Assembly (NCBI RefSeq): GCF_000717345.1 | Contig: NZ_JNZA01000002.1 | Span: 186,001-250,000, forward strand | Direction of reading: 5' to 3' | From: Streptomyces lydicus | GTDB taxonomy: Bacteria; Actinomycetota; Actinomycetes; Streptomycetales; Streptomycetaceae | Length of the DNA stretch: 64,000 bases | Part shown: positions 8,417 to 15,899 of the stretch, piece after piece | How the letters are laid out: every line of letters starts with the position of its first letter | Numbering within the stretch: the first letter of the stretch is position 1 | Made by a program: the position numbers and the translations under genes | The notes under the pieces: generated by a model | Database searches by the model: none | Seen by the model: only the letters and a program-made list of their open reading frames with translations | What the model was told of the DNA's origin: nothing

Positions 8417-9093
8417 ACCTCTTCCTGACGCTTGATCAGTTCCTCCGCGAAGTCCATATACGCCGAACCCTTGGCCTGGACCGAGTTCCCGAACGATTGG
8501 GCGTACAGGTCGAGCCGCGCGATCTGGGTGTCCAGCACCTCGAAACCCCGCTCGGTGAGTGCCTCGCGAGCGTCGGCATCGGGCCCGGTGCGCGTGGCAT
8601 CGGGACGGTTGGTGCGATTGAGCAGGACCGCCGTGCGGGCCGGCTCAGCACGCAGGGACTGCACGTCCGCCATCTCGCCGCGGATGGGTGCCATCCGGTC
8701 CAGTTCGATGGGGGCGGGAGTCACAGGCACGATCCACTCACCGGCGTACCTCATGATGCTGCGGGCAATCCGGGGATGGTCCTCCAGCTGGGGCGCATCG
8801 AGCACAACGGCCTGCCGGTTGCCAAGGAAGTCGTTCACGCGACGGTGGACATCCCCGACCGGCAGGGCGATCACCGGAAACGGAAAGCCACCGGCAAGTT
8901 CGCTCCAGCGCAGCGCGGAAGCGGCTGGGTCACCGTCGACCAACAGGGGTGACAGTCCCAACTCATGAAGCGCATGGCCCAGCCACACAGTACTCGTCGT
9001 CTTTCCGACGCCGGGCTTGAGGTTCACAAAGGCGCAGCTCAACGGCACGAGAGCTGACAATAACGGGCGCGATCGTCCAGCTTCGGCCGACAC
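8413..9093 (-). CDS. parA: ParA-family partition ATPase (plasmid type)
   Basis: 226 residues from GTG 9093; an internal GTG at MVPLSCAF is a possible alternative start. The deviant Walker A (NLKPGVGKTTS) with the signature Lys upstream, 'LLVDGDPAASALRW' and 'VVLDAPQLED' (Walker B region) define the ParA/Soj class. Small size and coupling to an 83-residue partner match plasmid partition cassettes rather than the chromosomal parAB near the origin. It is either a remnant of an integrated plasmid or element, or a chromosomal ParA-like regulator. No iterated parS-like site was recognised in the 150 bases upstream. Confidence 0.82.
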   Translation of the reverse strand: MSAEAGRSRPLLSALVPLSCAFVNLKPGVGKTTSTVWLGHALHELGLSPLLVDGDPAASALRWSELAGGFPFPVIALPVGDVHRRVNDFLGNRQAVVLDAPQLEDHPRIARSIMRYAGEWIVPVTPAPIELDRMAPIRGEMADVQSLRAEPARTAVLLNRTNRPDATRTGPDADAREALTERGFEVLDTQIARLDLYAQSFGNSVQAKGSAYMDFAEELIKRQEEV

Positions 9094-9245
9094 GAGGGCG
9101 TGGTTCGTGGTTCACCCGCACGCAAGTGAGAAACGACGGGCACCCAGTGGTCGCCACAGCCGATCAGGCTGCGCCATCGGCTGCTGAGACCGCCCTCATC
9201 ACCAGAACATGCCCCGACTTCGCCCATAGTCGTCGTGGTCAAAGC

Positions 9246-9671
9246 TCACTGGCCGAGGAAGCTCAACCGCACCTGGCGGGTGGGGTTGTCGACGTTTGTG
9301 TCGACCAGGCAGATGGACTGCCAGGTGCCGAGGGCCAGGCGGCCGCCCAGGACGGGGAGGGTGGCGTGGGGTGGGACGAGGGCGGGGAGGACGTGGTCGC
9401 GGCCGTGGCCGGGGGTGCCGTGGCGGTGGCGCCAGCGGTTGTCGGCCGGGAGGAGGTCATGGAGGGCGGCCAGGAGGTCTTCGTCGCTGCCGGCGCCGGT
9501 TTCCAGGATGGCGATGCCGGCCGTGGCGTGCGGGACGAAGAGGTTCAGCAGGCCGTCGCGGCCGTCCGCGGCGTCGCGGAGGAAGGCGGCGCACTCGGCG
9601 GTGAGGTCGGCGACGGTCTCCGTCGTGCCGGTGGTGATGTCCAGGGTGCGGGTGGTGAATGCGGTGCTCAT
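9246..9671 (-). CDS. YjbQ/UPF0047 family protein
   Basis: 141 residues from ATG 9671. The conserved 'FVPHATAGIAILETG' and the C-terminal 'GTWQSICLVDTNVDNP...RQVRLSFLGQ' are diagnostic of the YjbQ family, for which weak thiamine-phosphate-synthase activity is reported in E. coli. The His residues (HATAG, RHRHGTPGHGRDH) likely bind metal. It is transcribed away from the sulfur leader peptide and ssu operon, sharing a 145-base divergent region. Whether it has any part in sulfur metabolism is unknown. Confidence 0.88.
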   Translation of the reverse strand: MSTAFTTRTLDITTGTTETVADLTAECAAFLRDAADGRDGLLNLFVPHATAGIAILETGAGSDEDLLAALHDLLPADNRWRHRHGTPGHGRDHVLPALVPPHATLPVLGGRLALGTWQSICLVDTNVDNPTRQVRLSFLGQ

Positions 9672-9779
9672 GTAGCCATCTTCGTACGGCAGGTTGGTTG
9701 AGGTCAGCAGGCCCGCGGGGGTCGGTCGCCATGCTGTTTCAATGTTCCGGTAACAAAGGTCCAGCAGTCGAGACAACGT

Positions 9780-9809
9780 TTGACCCCTCTCGGAGTGCAC
9801 CGCTACGTT
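9780..9809 (+). promoter_or_regulatory. Putative promoter of sulfur locus 1 (leaderless start)
   Basis: TTGACC (9780-9785), 18-base spacer, TACGTT (9804-9809). Transcription would begin about 7 bases later, essentially at the ATG of the leader peptide (9817). No ribosome site precedes that ATG, so a leaderless transcript is predicted. Confidence 0.5.
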
Positions 9810-9816
9810 CGGCCGC

Positions 9817-9906
9817 ATGTCTTCCTCAGCTCTTCTCACCACGCGCGGTCACATCGACCTGGTGCGGGTGGCGTCTGCCGCGTGTCGTCGCGGCGTCGCG
9901 TGCTGA
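9817..9906 (+). CDS. 29-residue sulfur-regulon leader peptide
   Basis: Small ORF of 29 residues containing HIDLVRVASAACRR (residues 12-25) and ending in Cys29. It belongs to the Streptomyces 'putative leader peptide' type with a H-V/I-D-L...S-A-x-C core found before sulfur-assimilation genes. In mycobacteria, Cys-rich leader ORFs are known to sense cysteine by ribosome stalling; the same role here is inferred. The second leader in this window (58679-58762) aligns residue for residue, with His12 and Cys23 at identical positions. It has no ribosome site and lies at the predicted transcription start. The ssuC start is 234 bases downstream. Confidence 0.8.
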   Translation: MSSSALLTTRGHIDLVRVASAACRRGVAC

Positions 9907-10140
9907 AGCGCTGAGCCGGTGAAGCTGATCGTGATTCTTCTTTAGGTCGGGGCTTTTCGGCGCGTGCGTGCGCCGGGTACCGGGCGCCGGGTGCCGCACT
10001 TTCTTCCCCCTTGTTTTTTCCTTGTGCGTTGAGCTGCGTGTTGTCGTCGCGAGTCGGGGTCGGTTTTCCCTTTTTTCGGTTGGCCGGGTTCTTGACTTAC
10101 CGATTTTTTTCTCCCTCTTTTCTCTGTTTGTGGGGTTTTC
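9907..10140 (+). promoter_or_regulatory. Probable attenuator / long 5' leader of the ssu operon
   Basis: 234 non-coding bases. They hold a 6-bp GC hairpin (CGGCGC 9958-9963 with GCGCCG 9970-9975), then GC-rich repeats (GGGTACCGGGCGCCGGGTGCC region, 9974-9995), then T/C-rich runs (10000-10020, 10067-10080, 10103-10140), markedly T-rich for this genome. The arrangement suits either an intrinsic terminator or a Rho-loading pyrimidine tract exposed when the leader peptide is fully translated. The ssuC ribosome site is weak (GGGG at 10132-10135). Confidence 0.45.
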
Positions 10141-11010
10141 ATGAGTCTCGGTCAGGTCGTGCGTGGCCCTGCCCCGCTCGCTGGATCGGCGGAAACCGTG
10201 CCCGGCGTGGAGCTTGCGCGGGTGGTTCCGGTGTCCGGGCGGCGGCGGGTGGTGCCGCGGTGGGTGCGGCGGACGGTGGGGCCCGTCGCGCTGGTGGTGT
10301 TGTGGCAGGTGTTGAGTGCGACCGGGGTGCTGGAGGGGGACATTCTGGCCTCGCCGGGCACCATTGCCGCCACCGCCGGTGACTTGGTGTCCGACGGGAC
10401 GCTGCCGTCGGCGATGCTGGTTTCGCTGCAACGGGTCGCTGTCGGCCTGGTGTTGGGCGGGGTGGCCGGCGTCGTCTTGGCGCTCGTCTCGGGGCTTTCG
10501 CGGCTCGGTGAGGATCTGGTCGACGCGACGGTGCAGATGCTGCGGTCGATTCCGTGGGTCGGTGTGATTCCGCTGTTCATCATCTGGCTGGGCATCGGGG
10601 AAGCACCGAAAATCGCGCTGATTTCCCTCGGTGTGGCCTTTCATCTTTATCTGAACGTTTATGCCGGGATTCGCGGGGTGGATGCGCAGCTGGTCGAGGC
10701 CGGCACGTCGCTGGGGCTGAGCCGATGGGGTCTGATCCGGCATGTGGTGCTGCCCGGTGCGCTGCCGGGAGCCATGACCGGGCTGCGTTATTCGCTGGCC
10801 ACCGCGTGGCTTGCTCTGGTCTTCGGTGAGCAGGTCAACGCCGATGACGGCCTCGGCTTTCTGATGAATCAGGCCAGGGAATTCTTCCGGACCGACGTGA
10901 TCGTGGTGTGCCTGGTGGTCTACGCGATCCTCGGGCTCATCGCCGACTTTCTCGTACGCACTCTCGAAAGGCTGCTGCTGCAATGGCGACCGACGTTCAC
11001 GGGTCAGTGA
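10141..11010 (+). CDS. ssuC: Sulfonate ABC transporter permease
   Basis: 289 residues. A basic N-terminal 45 residues precede six hydrophobic segments. The EAA cytoplasmic loop (about residues 180-200, 'EAGTSLGLSRWGLIRHVVLPGALPG') contacts the ATPase. 'LRYSLATAWLALVFGEQVNADDGLGFL' is typical of the SsuC/TauC branch of the nitrate/sulfonate/taurine family. First structural gene of the operon behind the leader peptide. It imports alkanesulfonates together with SsuA and SsuB. Confidence 0.9.
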   Translation: MSLGQVVRGPAPLAGSAETVPGVELARVVPVSGRRRVVPRWVRRTVGPVALVVLWQVLSATGVLEGDILASPGTIAATAGDLVSDGTLPSAMLVSLQRVAVGLVLGGVAGVVLALVSGLSRLGEDLVDATVQMLRSIPWVGVIPLFIIWLGIGEAPKIALISLGVAFHLYLNVYAGIRGVDAQLVEAGTSLGLSRWGLIRHVVLPGALPGAMTGLRYSLATAWLALVFGEQVNADDGLGFLMNQAREFFRTDVIVVCLVVYAILGLIADFLVRTLERLLLQWRPTFTGQ

Positions 11011-11837
11011 CCGATGAGGAAGAGGAAATCGGCGCGGTGGGGCTTCGTAAGGAGCAGCGCGCGGTGAGGGCTGCGTCCGGTGCCGCCGTGCAGGTGGACG
11101 GGCTGGTGCGCGCCTTCGGTGGCCGCGCGGTCCTCGACGAGCTGCAACTGGACATTCAGACGGGCGAGTTCGTGGCGCTGCTGGGGCGTAGCGGCTGCGG
11201 GAAGTCGACGCTGCTGAAGGTGCTGGCCGGGCTCGACCGGGACATCGAGGGTGAGGTGCTGGTGCCGCGCCGCAAGGCCGTGGCGTTTCAGGCACCGCGG
11301 CTGATGCCCTGGAAGCGGGTGTGGCGCAATGTGCTGCTGGGGCTGCCGGGGCGTCCCGAACGTGACACCGCGGTAAGGGCGCTGGAGGAGGTCGGGCTCG
11401 GTCACCGCGTGGACGCCTGGCCCAAGACCCTCTCGGGGGGAGAGGCCCAACGGGCTTCCCTGGCCCGTGCGTTGGTGCGCGAACCCGACCTGCTGCTGCT
11501 CGACGAGCCGTTCGGGGCCCTGGACGCGCTGACCCGGATCAAGGCCCAGCAGCTGGTCGCCGAGCTGTGGCAGGAGCGCGGTTGCGCGGTGCTGCTGGTC
11601 ACGCACGACGTCGAGGAGGCGCTGCTGCTGGCGGACCGGGCGCTGGTGATGGAGGACGGCCGGATCGCGTACGAGACCACGGTGGATCTGCCGCGGCCGC
11701 GCGAGATCTCCGACCCGGGCTTCGGTGCTCTGCGCGCCCGCCTGCTGGAGCGGCTGGGCGTGGCGGGGGCACAGTCCACCGCCCCTGCCCACTCCCCCGC
11801 CGACAGTTCCACCGACCGTGCCGCCGAAGCCGCGTGA
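10983..11837 (+). CDS. ssuB: Sulfonate ABC transporter ATPase
   Basis: 284 residues if ATG 10983 is used (28-base overlap with ssuC). GTG 11007, which overlaps the ssuC stop as GTGA, is an equally reasonable start and gives 276 residues. Walker A (GRSGCGKST), Q-loop (VAFQAPRLMPW), signature LSGGEAQRASLARAL, Walker B LLLLDEPFGALD and H-loop 'LVTHDVEEAL' are all intact. The family (NrtD/SsuB/TauB) energizes sulfonate or nitrate-type uptake. The C-terminal 25 residues are Ala/Ser/Pro-rich. Confidence 0.92.
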   Translation: MATDVHGSVTDEEEEIGAVGLRKEQRAVRAASGAAVQVDGLVRAFGGRAVLDELQLDIQTGEFVALLGRSGCGKSTLLKVLAGLDRDIEGEVLVPRRKAVAFQAPRLMPWKRVWRNVLLGLPGRPERDTAVRALEEVGLGHRVDAWPKTLSGGEAQRASLARALVREPDLLLLDEPFGALDALTRIKAQQLVAELWQERGCAVLLVTHDVEEALLLADRALVMEDGRIAYETTVDLPRPREISDPGFGALRARLLERLGVAGAQSTAPAHSPADSSTDRAAEAA

Positions 11838-11963
11838 CGTCGGCCCTCGAACCGGATCCCGTTCGTCGGCGCTGAGCGAGCAACGCCGGCGCCTGTCCGC
11901 ACAGACCCACCGCAGTGTCACTCCTCACCGTCCATCCATGTACCTCGAAACGGACATCACCTC

Positions 11964-13013
11964 ATGAGACCACCACGCCACATCACCCCGGCCGCTCTGC
12001 TGCTTCCGTTCGCTCTTCTGCTGGCCGGGTGCGGTGGTGCGTCGCGGGCCGCCGGGGCCGGTGGGGGGACCGGCAGCGGGACCGACGGGAAGGGGTCGCT
12101 GACGCTCAACGTCGGTGACCAGAAGGGCGGTTCGGAGACTCTGTTGCGGGCCGCCGGCGAGCTGGACGACCTTCCGTACAAGATCAAGTGGTCGACATTC
12201 ACCTCGGGGCCGCCGCTGCTGGAGGCCGTGAACGCGGGGGCTGTGGACATCGGCGCGGTCGGCAACACCCCGCCCGTGTTCGCCGCCGCGGCGAAGTCGA
12301 AGATCAAGGTGATCGCCGGGGCGCACAGCCGGTCCGACGGCGAGGCGATTCTGGTGAAGAAGGACTCGCCGCTGAAGAATCCGGCGCAGCTCAAGGGCAA
12401 GTCGATCGCGGTCGCGCAGGGCAGTTCGGCCAACTACCAGCTCGTGGCCTCGCTGAGGAAGGCCGGGCTGACGCCGAAGGACGTCACGCTCAACTACCTC
12501 CAGCCGGCCGACGCGCTCGCCGCGTTCACCCGGGGGAAGGTCGACGCCTGGGCGGTGTGGGACCCGTACACCTCGCAGGCACTGGATCAGGCCGACGCGC
12601 GGGTGCTGACCACCGGGCAGGGGCTCGTCAACGGCCTGAGCTTCCAGGTCGCCGCGCCCGCCGCCCTGGACGACAAGAAGAAGGCGGCGGCGCTGAAGGA
12701 CTACACGGCGCGGTTGCGGCGGGCGCAGAACTGGGTGTTCAAGCACCCCGACGCCTGGGCGAAGGCGTGGGCCAAGGAGACCGGACTGCCGCAGAAGGTG
12801 GCGCTGGACGCGGTCAAGCGCACCCGGGGCACGGCGGTGACGGTCGCCGTGGACAAGGCTGCGGTCGCTTCCGAGCAGCAGATCGTCGACACCTTCGCGA
12901 AGCTGAAGCTGATCCCGCGCACCTTCGACTTCGGGGAGTTCGTCGACCCCCGCTTCAACGGTGACCTGCCGCCTTCGGGCACGTCACCGCGCACCTACGG
13001 AAAGGGCCACTGA
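11964..13013 (+). CDS. ssuA: Sulfonate-binding lipoprotein
   Basis: 349 residues. The lipoprotein signal ends in LLLAGC (lipidated Cys about residue 23), followed by a Gly-rich linker. The mature domain shows the SsuA/NrtA-like pattern 'GPPLLEAVNAGAVDIGAVGNTPP' and 'LKGKSIAVAQGSSANYQL', the periplasmic-binding-protein type II fold for alkanesulfonates. It presents substrate to SsuCB at the membrane outer face. The 126-base gap after ssuB holds no clear terminator, so it is probably co-transcribed. Confidence 0.92.
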   Translation: MRPPRHITPAALLLPFALLLAGCGGASRAAGAGGGTGSGTDGKGSLTLNVGDQKGGSETLLRAAGELDDLPYKIKWSTFTSGPPLLEAVNAGAVDIGAVGNTPPVFAAAAKSKIKVIAGAHSRSDGEAILVKKDSPLKNPAQLKGKSIAVAQGSSANYQLVASLRKAGLTPKDVTLNYLQPADALAAFTRGKVDAWAVWDPYTSQALDQADARVLTTGQGLVNGLSFQVAAPAALDDKKKAAALKDYTARLRRAQNWVFKHPDAWAKAWAKETGLPQKVALDAVKRTRGTAVTVAVDKAAVASEQQIVDTFAKLKLIPRTFDFGEFVDPRFNGDLPPSGTSPRTYGKGH

Positions 13014-13014
13014 G

Positions 13015-14220
13015 ATGTCCGTACACCTGCATTGGTTTCTGCCGACCGGCGGCGACGGGCGGACGCTCGTGGACCGGCACGCGTACACCGACGGCGGGAT
13101 CCGGCGTGACCGCATCACGCCGGTGAGCGGGGTGCGCGCCCCGGACATCGAGTATCTGGCGCAGATCGCCAAGGCGGCCGAGCAGCTGGGGTTCGAGGCC
13201 GTGCTCACGCCCACCGGGACGTGGTGCGAGGACGCCTGGCTGACGACGGCCGCGCTCACCCAGGTGACCGAGCGGCTGAAGTTCCTGGTGGCGTTCCGAC
13301 CCGGGGTGATCTCGCCGGTGCTGGCGGCGCAGATGGCGGCGACGTACCAGCGGATCTCGCGGGGGCGGCTGCTGCTGAACGTGGTGACGGGCGGTGACTC
13401 GACCGAGCAGAAGCGGTTCGGCGATCATCTCGACCATGACCGGCGGTATGCCCGTACGGATGAGTTCCTCCAGGTCGTACGGGGTGTGTGGGGCGGTGCG
13501 CCGTTCGACTTCCACGGCGAGCACTACCAGGTCGAGGGCGGCCTGACGGCGCTGCCGCCGGATCCGCTGCCGGAGATCTTCTTCGGCGGGTCGTCGGCGG
13601 CCGCGGGTCCGGTCGCCGCCCGGAACGTGGATGTGTATCTGACCTGGGGCGAGCCGCCCGAGCAGGTGAAGCAGAAGGTCGACTGGATCCGGGGGCTGGC
13701 GGAGCGGGAGGGGCGTACGGTCCGGTTCGGGATCCGGCTGCACACCATTTCCCGGGACTCGTCGAAGGAGGCGTGGGCGACCGCCGGCCGGCTGCTCGAC
13801 GACCTCGATCCGGAGACCGTCGCCGCCGCCCAACAGGCCCTGGGCAGGAGTGAGTCGGTGGGGCAGCAGCGGATGCTGGCGCTGCACGGGGGCTCGCGCG
13901 ACAAGCTGGAGATCTCACCCAATCTGTGGGCGGGGGTCGGCCTGGTGCGCGGCGGGGCGGGCACCGCGCTGGTCGGCAGCCATGCCGAGGTGGCCGACCG
14001 GATCGAGGAGTACCACGCGCTGGGCATCGAGCACTTCGTGCTGTCCGGTTACCCGCATCTGGAGGAGGCGTACTGGTTCGGTGAGGGCGTACGGCCCGAG
14101 CTCGCCGCCCGTGGTCTGCTGGCTGCCGTGCCGTCCCCTCTGGAGGGCGTACCGGCGGTCAACGGCCGGCCGGCGTCGGCACCGGGCGGGGCGCCGCTCC
14201 TGGTCGCGGGCGGGCGCTGA
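13015..14220 (+). CDS. ssuD: FMNH2-dependent alkanesulfonate monooxygenase
   Basis: 401 residues from ATG 13015, one base after the ssuA stop. Bacterial luciferase-like fold. 'HWFLPTGGD', 'LTPTGTWCEDAWLTTAAL' (active-site Cys region), 'FLVAFRPG' and 'RLLLNVVTGGD' are hallmark SsuD segments. It uses O2 and FMNH2 to cleave C1-C10 sulfonates to aldehyde and sulfite. The FMN reductase partner is not in this operon; the nearest is at 61385-61939. A second SsuD-type gene starts at 63267. A strong terminator follows. Confidence 0.93.
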   Translation: MSVHLHWFLPTGGDGRTLVDRHAYTDGGIRRDRITPVSGVRAPDIEYLAQIAKAAEQLGFEAVLTPTGTWCEDAWLTTAALTQVTERLKFLVAFRPGVISPVLAAQMAATYQRISRGRLLLNVVTGGDSTEQKRFGDHLDHDRRYARTDEFLQVVRGVWGGAPFDFHGEHYQVEGGLTALPPDPLPEIFFGGSSAAAGPVAARNVDVYLTWGEPPEQVKQKVDWIRGLAEREGRTVRFGIRLHTISRDSSKEAWATAGRLLDDLDPETVAAAQQALGRSESVGQQRMLALHGGSRDKLEISPNLWAGVGLVRGGAGTALVGSHAEVADRIEEYHALGIEHFVLSGYPHLEEAYWFGEGVRPELAARGLLAAVPSPLEGVPAVNGRPASAPGGAPLLVAGGR

Positions 14221-14245
14221 GCGGGGCGCGGCAGGCACCTGTCAC

Positions 14246-14289
14246 GGGGCGCCGTGGAGAGGGGGCAGCCGTTCTCCCCACGGCGCCCC
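14246..14289 (+). terminator. Terminator after ssuD
   Basis: 12-bp perfect stem (14246-14257 with 14278-14289, GGGGCGCCGTGG and complement) and a 20-base loop. It ends the ssuCBAD operon 26 bases after the stop. Confidence 0.8.
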
Positions 14290-14378
14290 CGCGGTCCTCC
14301 ACGCGCCCCCGCTCACGGCCCCGGCCAGCTCTGCCGGCCGACGGGAAGACAGCGCCGCCCTCCTCGGTTGGTGGAGGC

Positions 14379-15467
14379 ATGAACCATTCCGGGGTGCGTG
14401 CGGTCGAGGTCGTGGTGATCGGTGCCGGGCAGGCGGGTCTTGCCGCGGCCTTCCATCTGCGGCGGGTCGGGCTGGAGCCGGACCGGGACTTCGTGGTGCT
14501 CGATCACTCTCCGCGGCCGGGTGGCGCCTGGCAGTTCCGGTGGCCGACGCTGACGTACGGCAAGGTGCACGGGATGCATGCGCTGCCCGGCATGGAGCTG
14601 ACCGGTGCCGACCCCGGCCGTCCGTCGTCCGAGGTGATCGGCGCGTACTTCGGCGCGTACGAGGAGACCTTCGGGCTGCGGGTGCACCGGCCGGTGAGCG
14701 TACTGGCGGTCCGCCCGGGCGAGGACGGCCGGCTGCTGGTGGGGACCTCGGAGGGGGACTGGGCGGCCCGGGCGGTGATCAATGCGACGGGGACCTGGGA
14801 CCGGCCGTTCTGGCCGCGGTTTCCCGGTCAGGAGACGTTCGGCGGGCGGCAGTTGCACAGTTCGCAGTACGCCGGGCCGGAGGGGTTCCGCGGCGCCCGG
14901 GTCGTGGTGGTGGGCGGCGGCACCTCGGCCGTACAGCAGCTGCTGGAGATCGCTCCGGTGGCAGCGGGCACGGTCTGGGTGACGCGCCGGCCGCCCGTCT
15001 TCCGCGAGGGTCCCTTCGGTGAGGAGGAGGGCCGGGCGGCGGTCGCCCTCGTCGAGGAGCGGGTCAGGCAGGGGCTGCCGCCGCGGAGCGTGGTGAGTGT
15101 GACCGGGCTGCCGATGTCGGAGGCGGTCCGGCGGGGCCGCGAGAGCGGCGTACTGGAGCGGCTGCCGCTCTTCGAGCGGATCACGCCCACGGGGGTGGTC
15201 TGGCCCGACGGGCGCACCGCCGAGGCGGACGTGATCCTCTACGCGACGGGTTTCCGGGCCGCCATCGACCACCTCGCCCCGCTGAAACTCCGCGAGCCGG
15301 GCGGCGGCATCCGGATGGCGGGCACCCGTGTCCTGCGTGACCCGCGGGTGCATCTGGTCGGCTACGGGCCGTCGGCGAGCACCATCGGCGCTCATCGCGC
15401 CGGCCGGGCCGCGGTGCGGGAGATCCAGCAACTGCTGGCGCACGATCCGGTGGCCGCGGCCGGCTGA
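14379..15467 (+). CDS. Flavin-containing monooxygenase-like oxidoreductase
   Basis: 362 residues. FAD Rossmann motif VVIGAGQAGLAAAFHL near the N-terminus and a second dinucleotide motif VVVGGGTSAVQ about residue 172 for NADPH, with 'VLYATGF'-type segment (ILYATGFRAAIDHL) near the C-terminus. This is the CzcO/FMO class, which oxygenates S, N or carbonyl centres. Its own promoter is expected because a terminator separates it from ssuD, but its position behind the sulfonate operon makes a sulfur-oxidation role possible. Confidence 0.82.
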   Translation: MNHSGVRAVEVVVIGAGQAGLAAAFHLRRVGLEPDRDFVVLDHSPRPGGAWQFRWPTLTYGKVHGMHALPGMELTGADPGRPSSEVIGAYFGAYEETFGLRVHRPVSVLAVRPGEDGRLLVGTSEGDWAARAVINATGTWDRPFWPRFPGQETFGGRQLHSSQYAGPEGFRGARVVVVGGGTSAVQQLLEIAPVAAGTVWVTRRPPVFREGPFGEEEGRAAVALVEERVRQGLPPRSVVSVTGLPMSEAVRRGRESGVLERLPLFERITPTGVVWPDGRTAEADVILYATGFRAAIDHLAPLKLREPGGGIRMAGTRVLRDPRVHLVGYGPSASTIGAHRAGRAAVREIQQLLAHDPVAAAG

Positions 15468-15497
15468 GCGCGACGGGACCGGTGTCCGGGGTTGACG

Positions 15498-15539
15498 GCG
15501 GAACCACCCTGGGGCGTTGCCCTGAGGGGCCGGTTCCGC
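15498..15539 (+). terminator. Hairpin after the flavin monooxygenase gene
   Basis: 8-bp perfect inverted repeat GCGGAACC/GGTTCCGC (15498-15505, 15532-15539), 30 bases after the stop codon. Moderate stem and long loop, so a weaker call. Confidence 0.45.
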
Positions 15540-15759
15540 GTGCCGTTCACGGCTTTGCGGCGGGAAGCGCACTCCAGAGCGAGCATCTACACGAACGGGT
15601 GGTCCAACCCGAAAGTGGCACCTGGTCCGTCCGCTTCGGGCGATGCTTACGGGGCGCAAGCGACGGGCTGCAGACCGTTACGGCGCTTCCGGTCGACATC
15701 CCCTGCTGGGCCGGAGAGTTGGTCCCACACACTCGTTCCCGCACAAGGAGAGCAGCCAG

Positions 15760-15819
15760 ATGAACATCCTCACCAACCTGCTTGCAGGCATCGTCCACTT
15801 CGTGGGTTGGCTCGTCTGA
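15760..15819 (+). CDS. Free-standing 19-residue hydrophobic peptide
   Basis: ATG 15760 to TGA 15819 encodes a 19-residue peptide, MNILTNLLAGIVHFVGWLV. A perfect ribosome site AAGGAG (15745-15750) lies 9 bases upstream and a 16-bp terminator begins 14 bases after the stop, so the peptide is the only product of its transcription unit. The sequence is almost wholly hydrophobic, with no Cys, no charged residue beyond the terminus and one His; it could form a single membrane helix. It does not match the sulfur leader core. Function unknown: a membrane-active micropeptide, or a regulator of a neighbouring membrane protein, are possibilities. Confidence 0.7.
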   Translation: MNILTNLLAGIVHFVGWLV

Positions 15820-15833
15820 CGGGCTTCGCACCG

Positions 15834-15871
15834 AAGCGCCGCCTCTCCCTGTCCCGGGAGGGGCGGCGCTT
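15834..15871. terminator. Strong bidirectional terminator
   Basis: 16-bp stem (15834-15849 with 15856-15871, one G-T pair) and 6-base loop, flanked by A on the left and T on the right (AAGCGCC...GGCGCTTT). It separates the 19-residue peptide gene from the convergent MHS transporter. Confidence 0.88.
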
Positions 15872-15899
15872 TGCATGCGGGCCGCGGCCGGCGGCGGGG

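Noticed and set aside
9094..9245. parS-like centromere upstream of parA
   Set aside because: Only a short GTGGTTC doublet is visible; no iterated inverted repeat supports a partition site.
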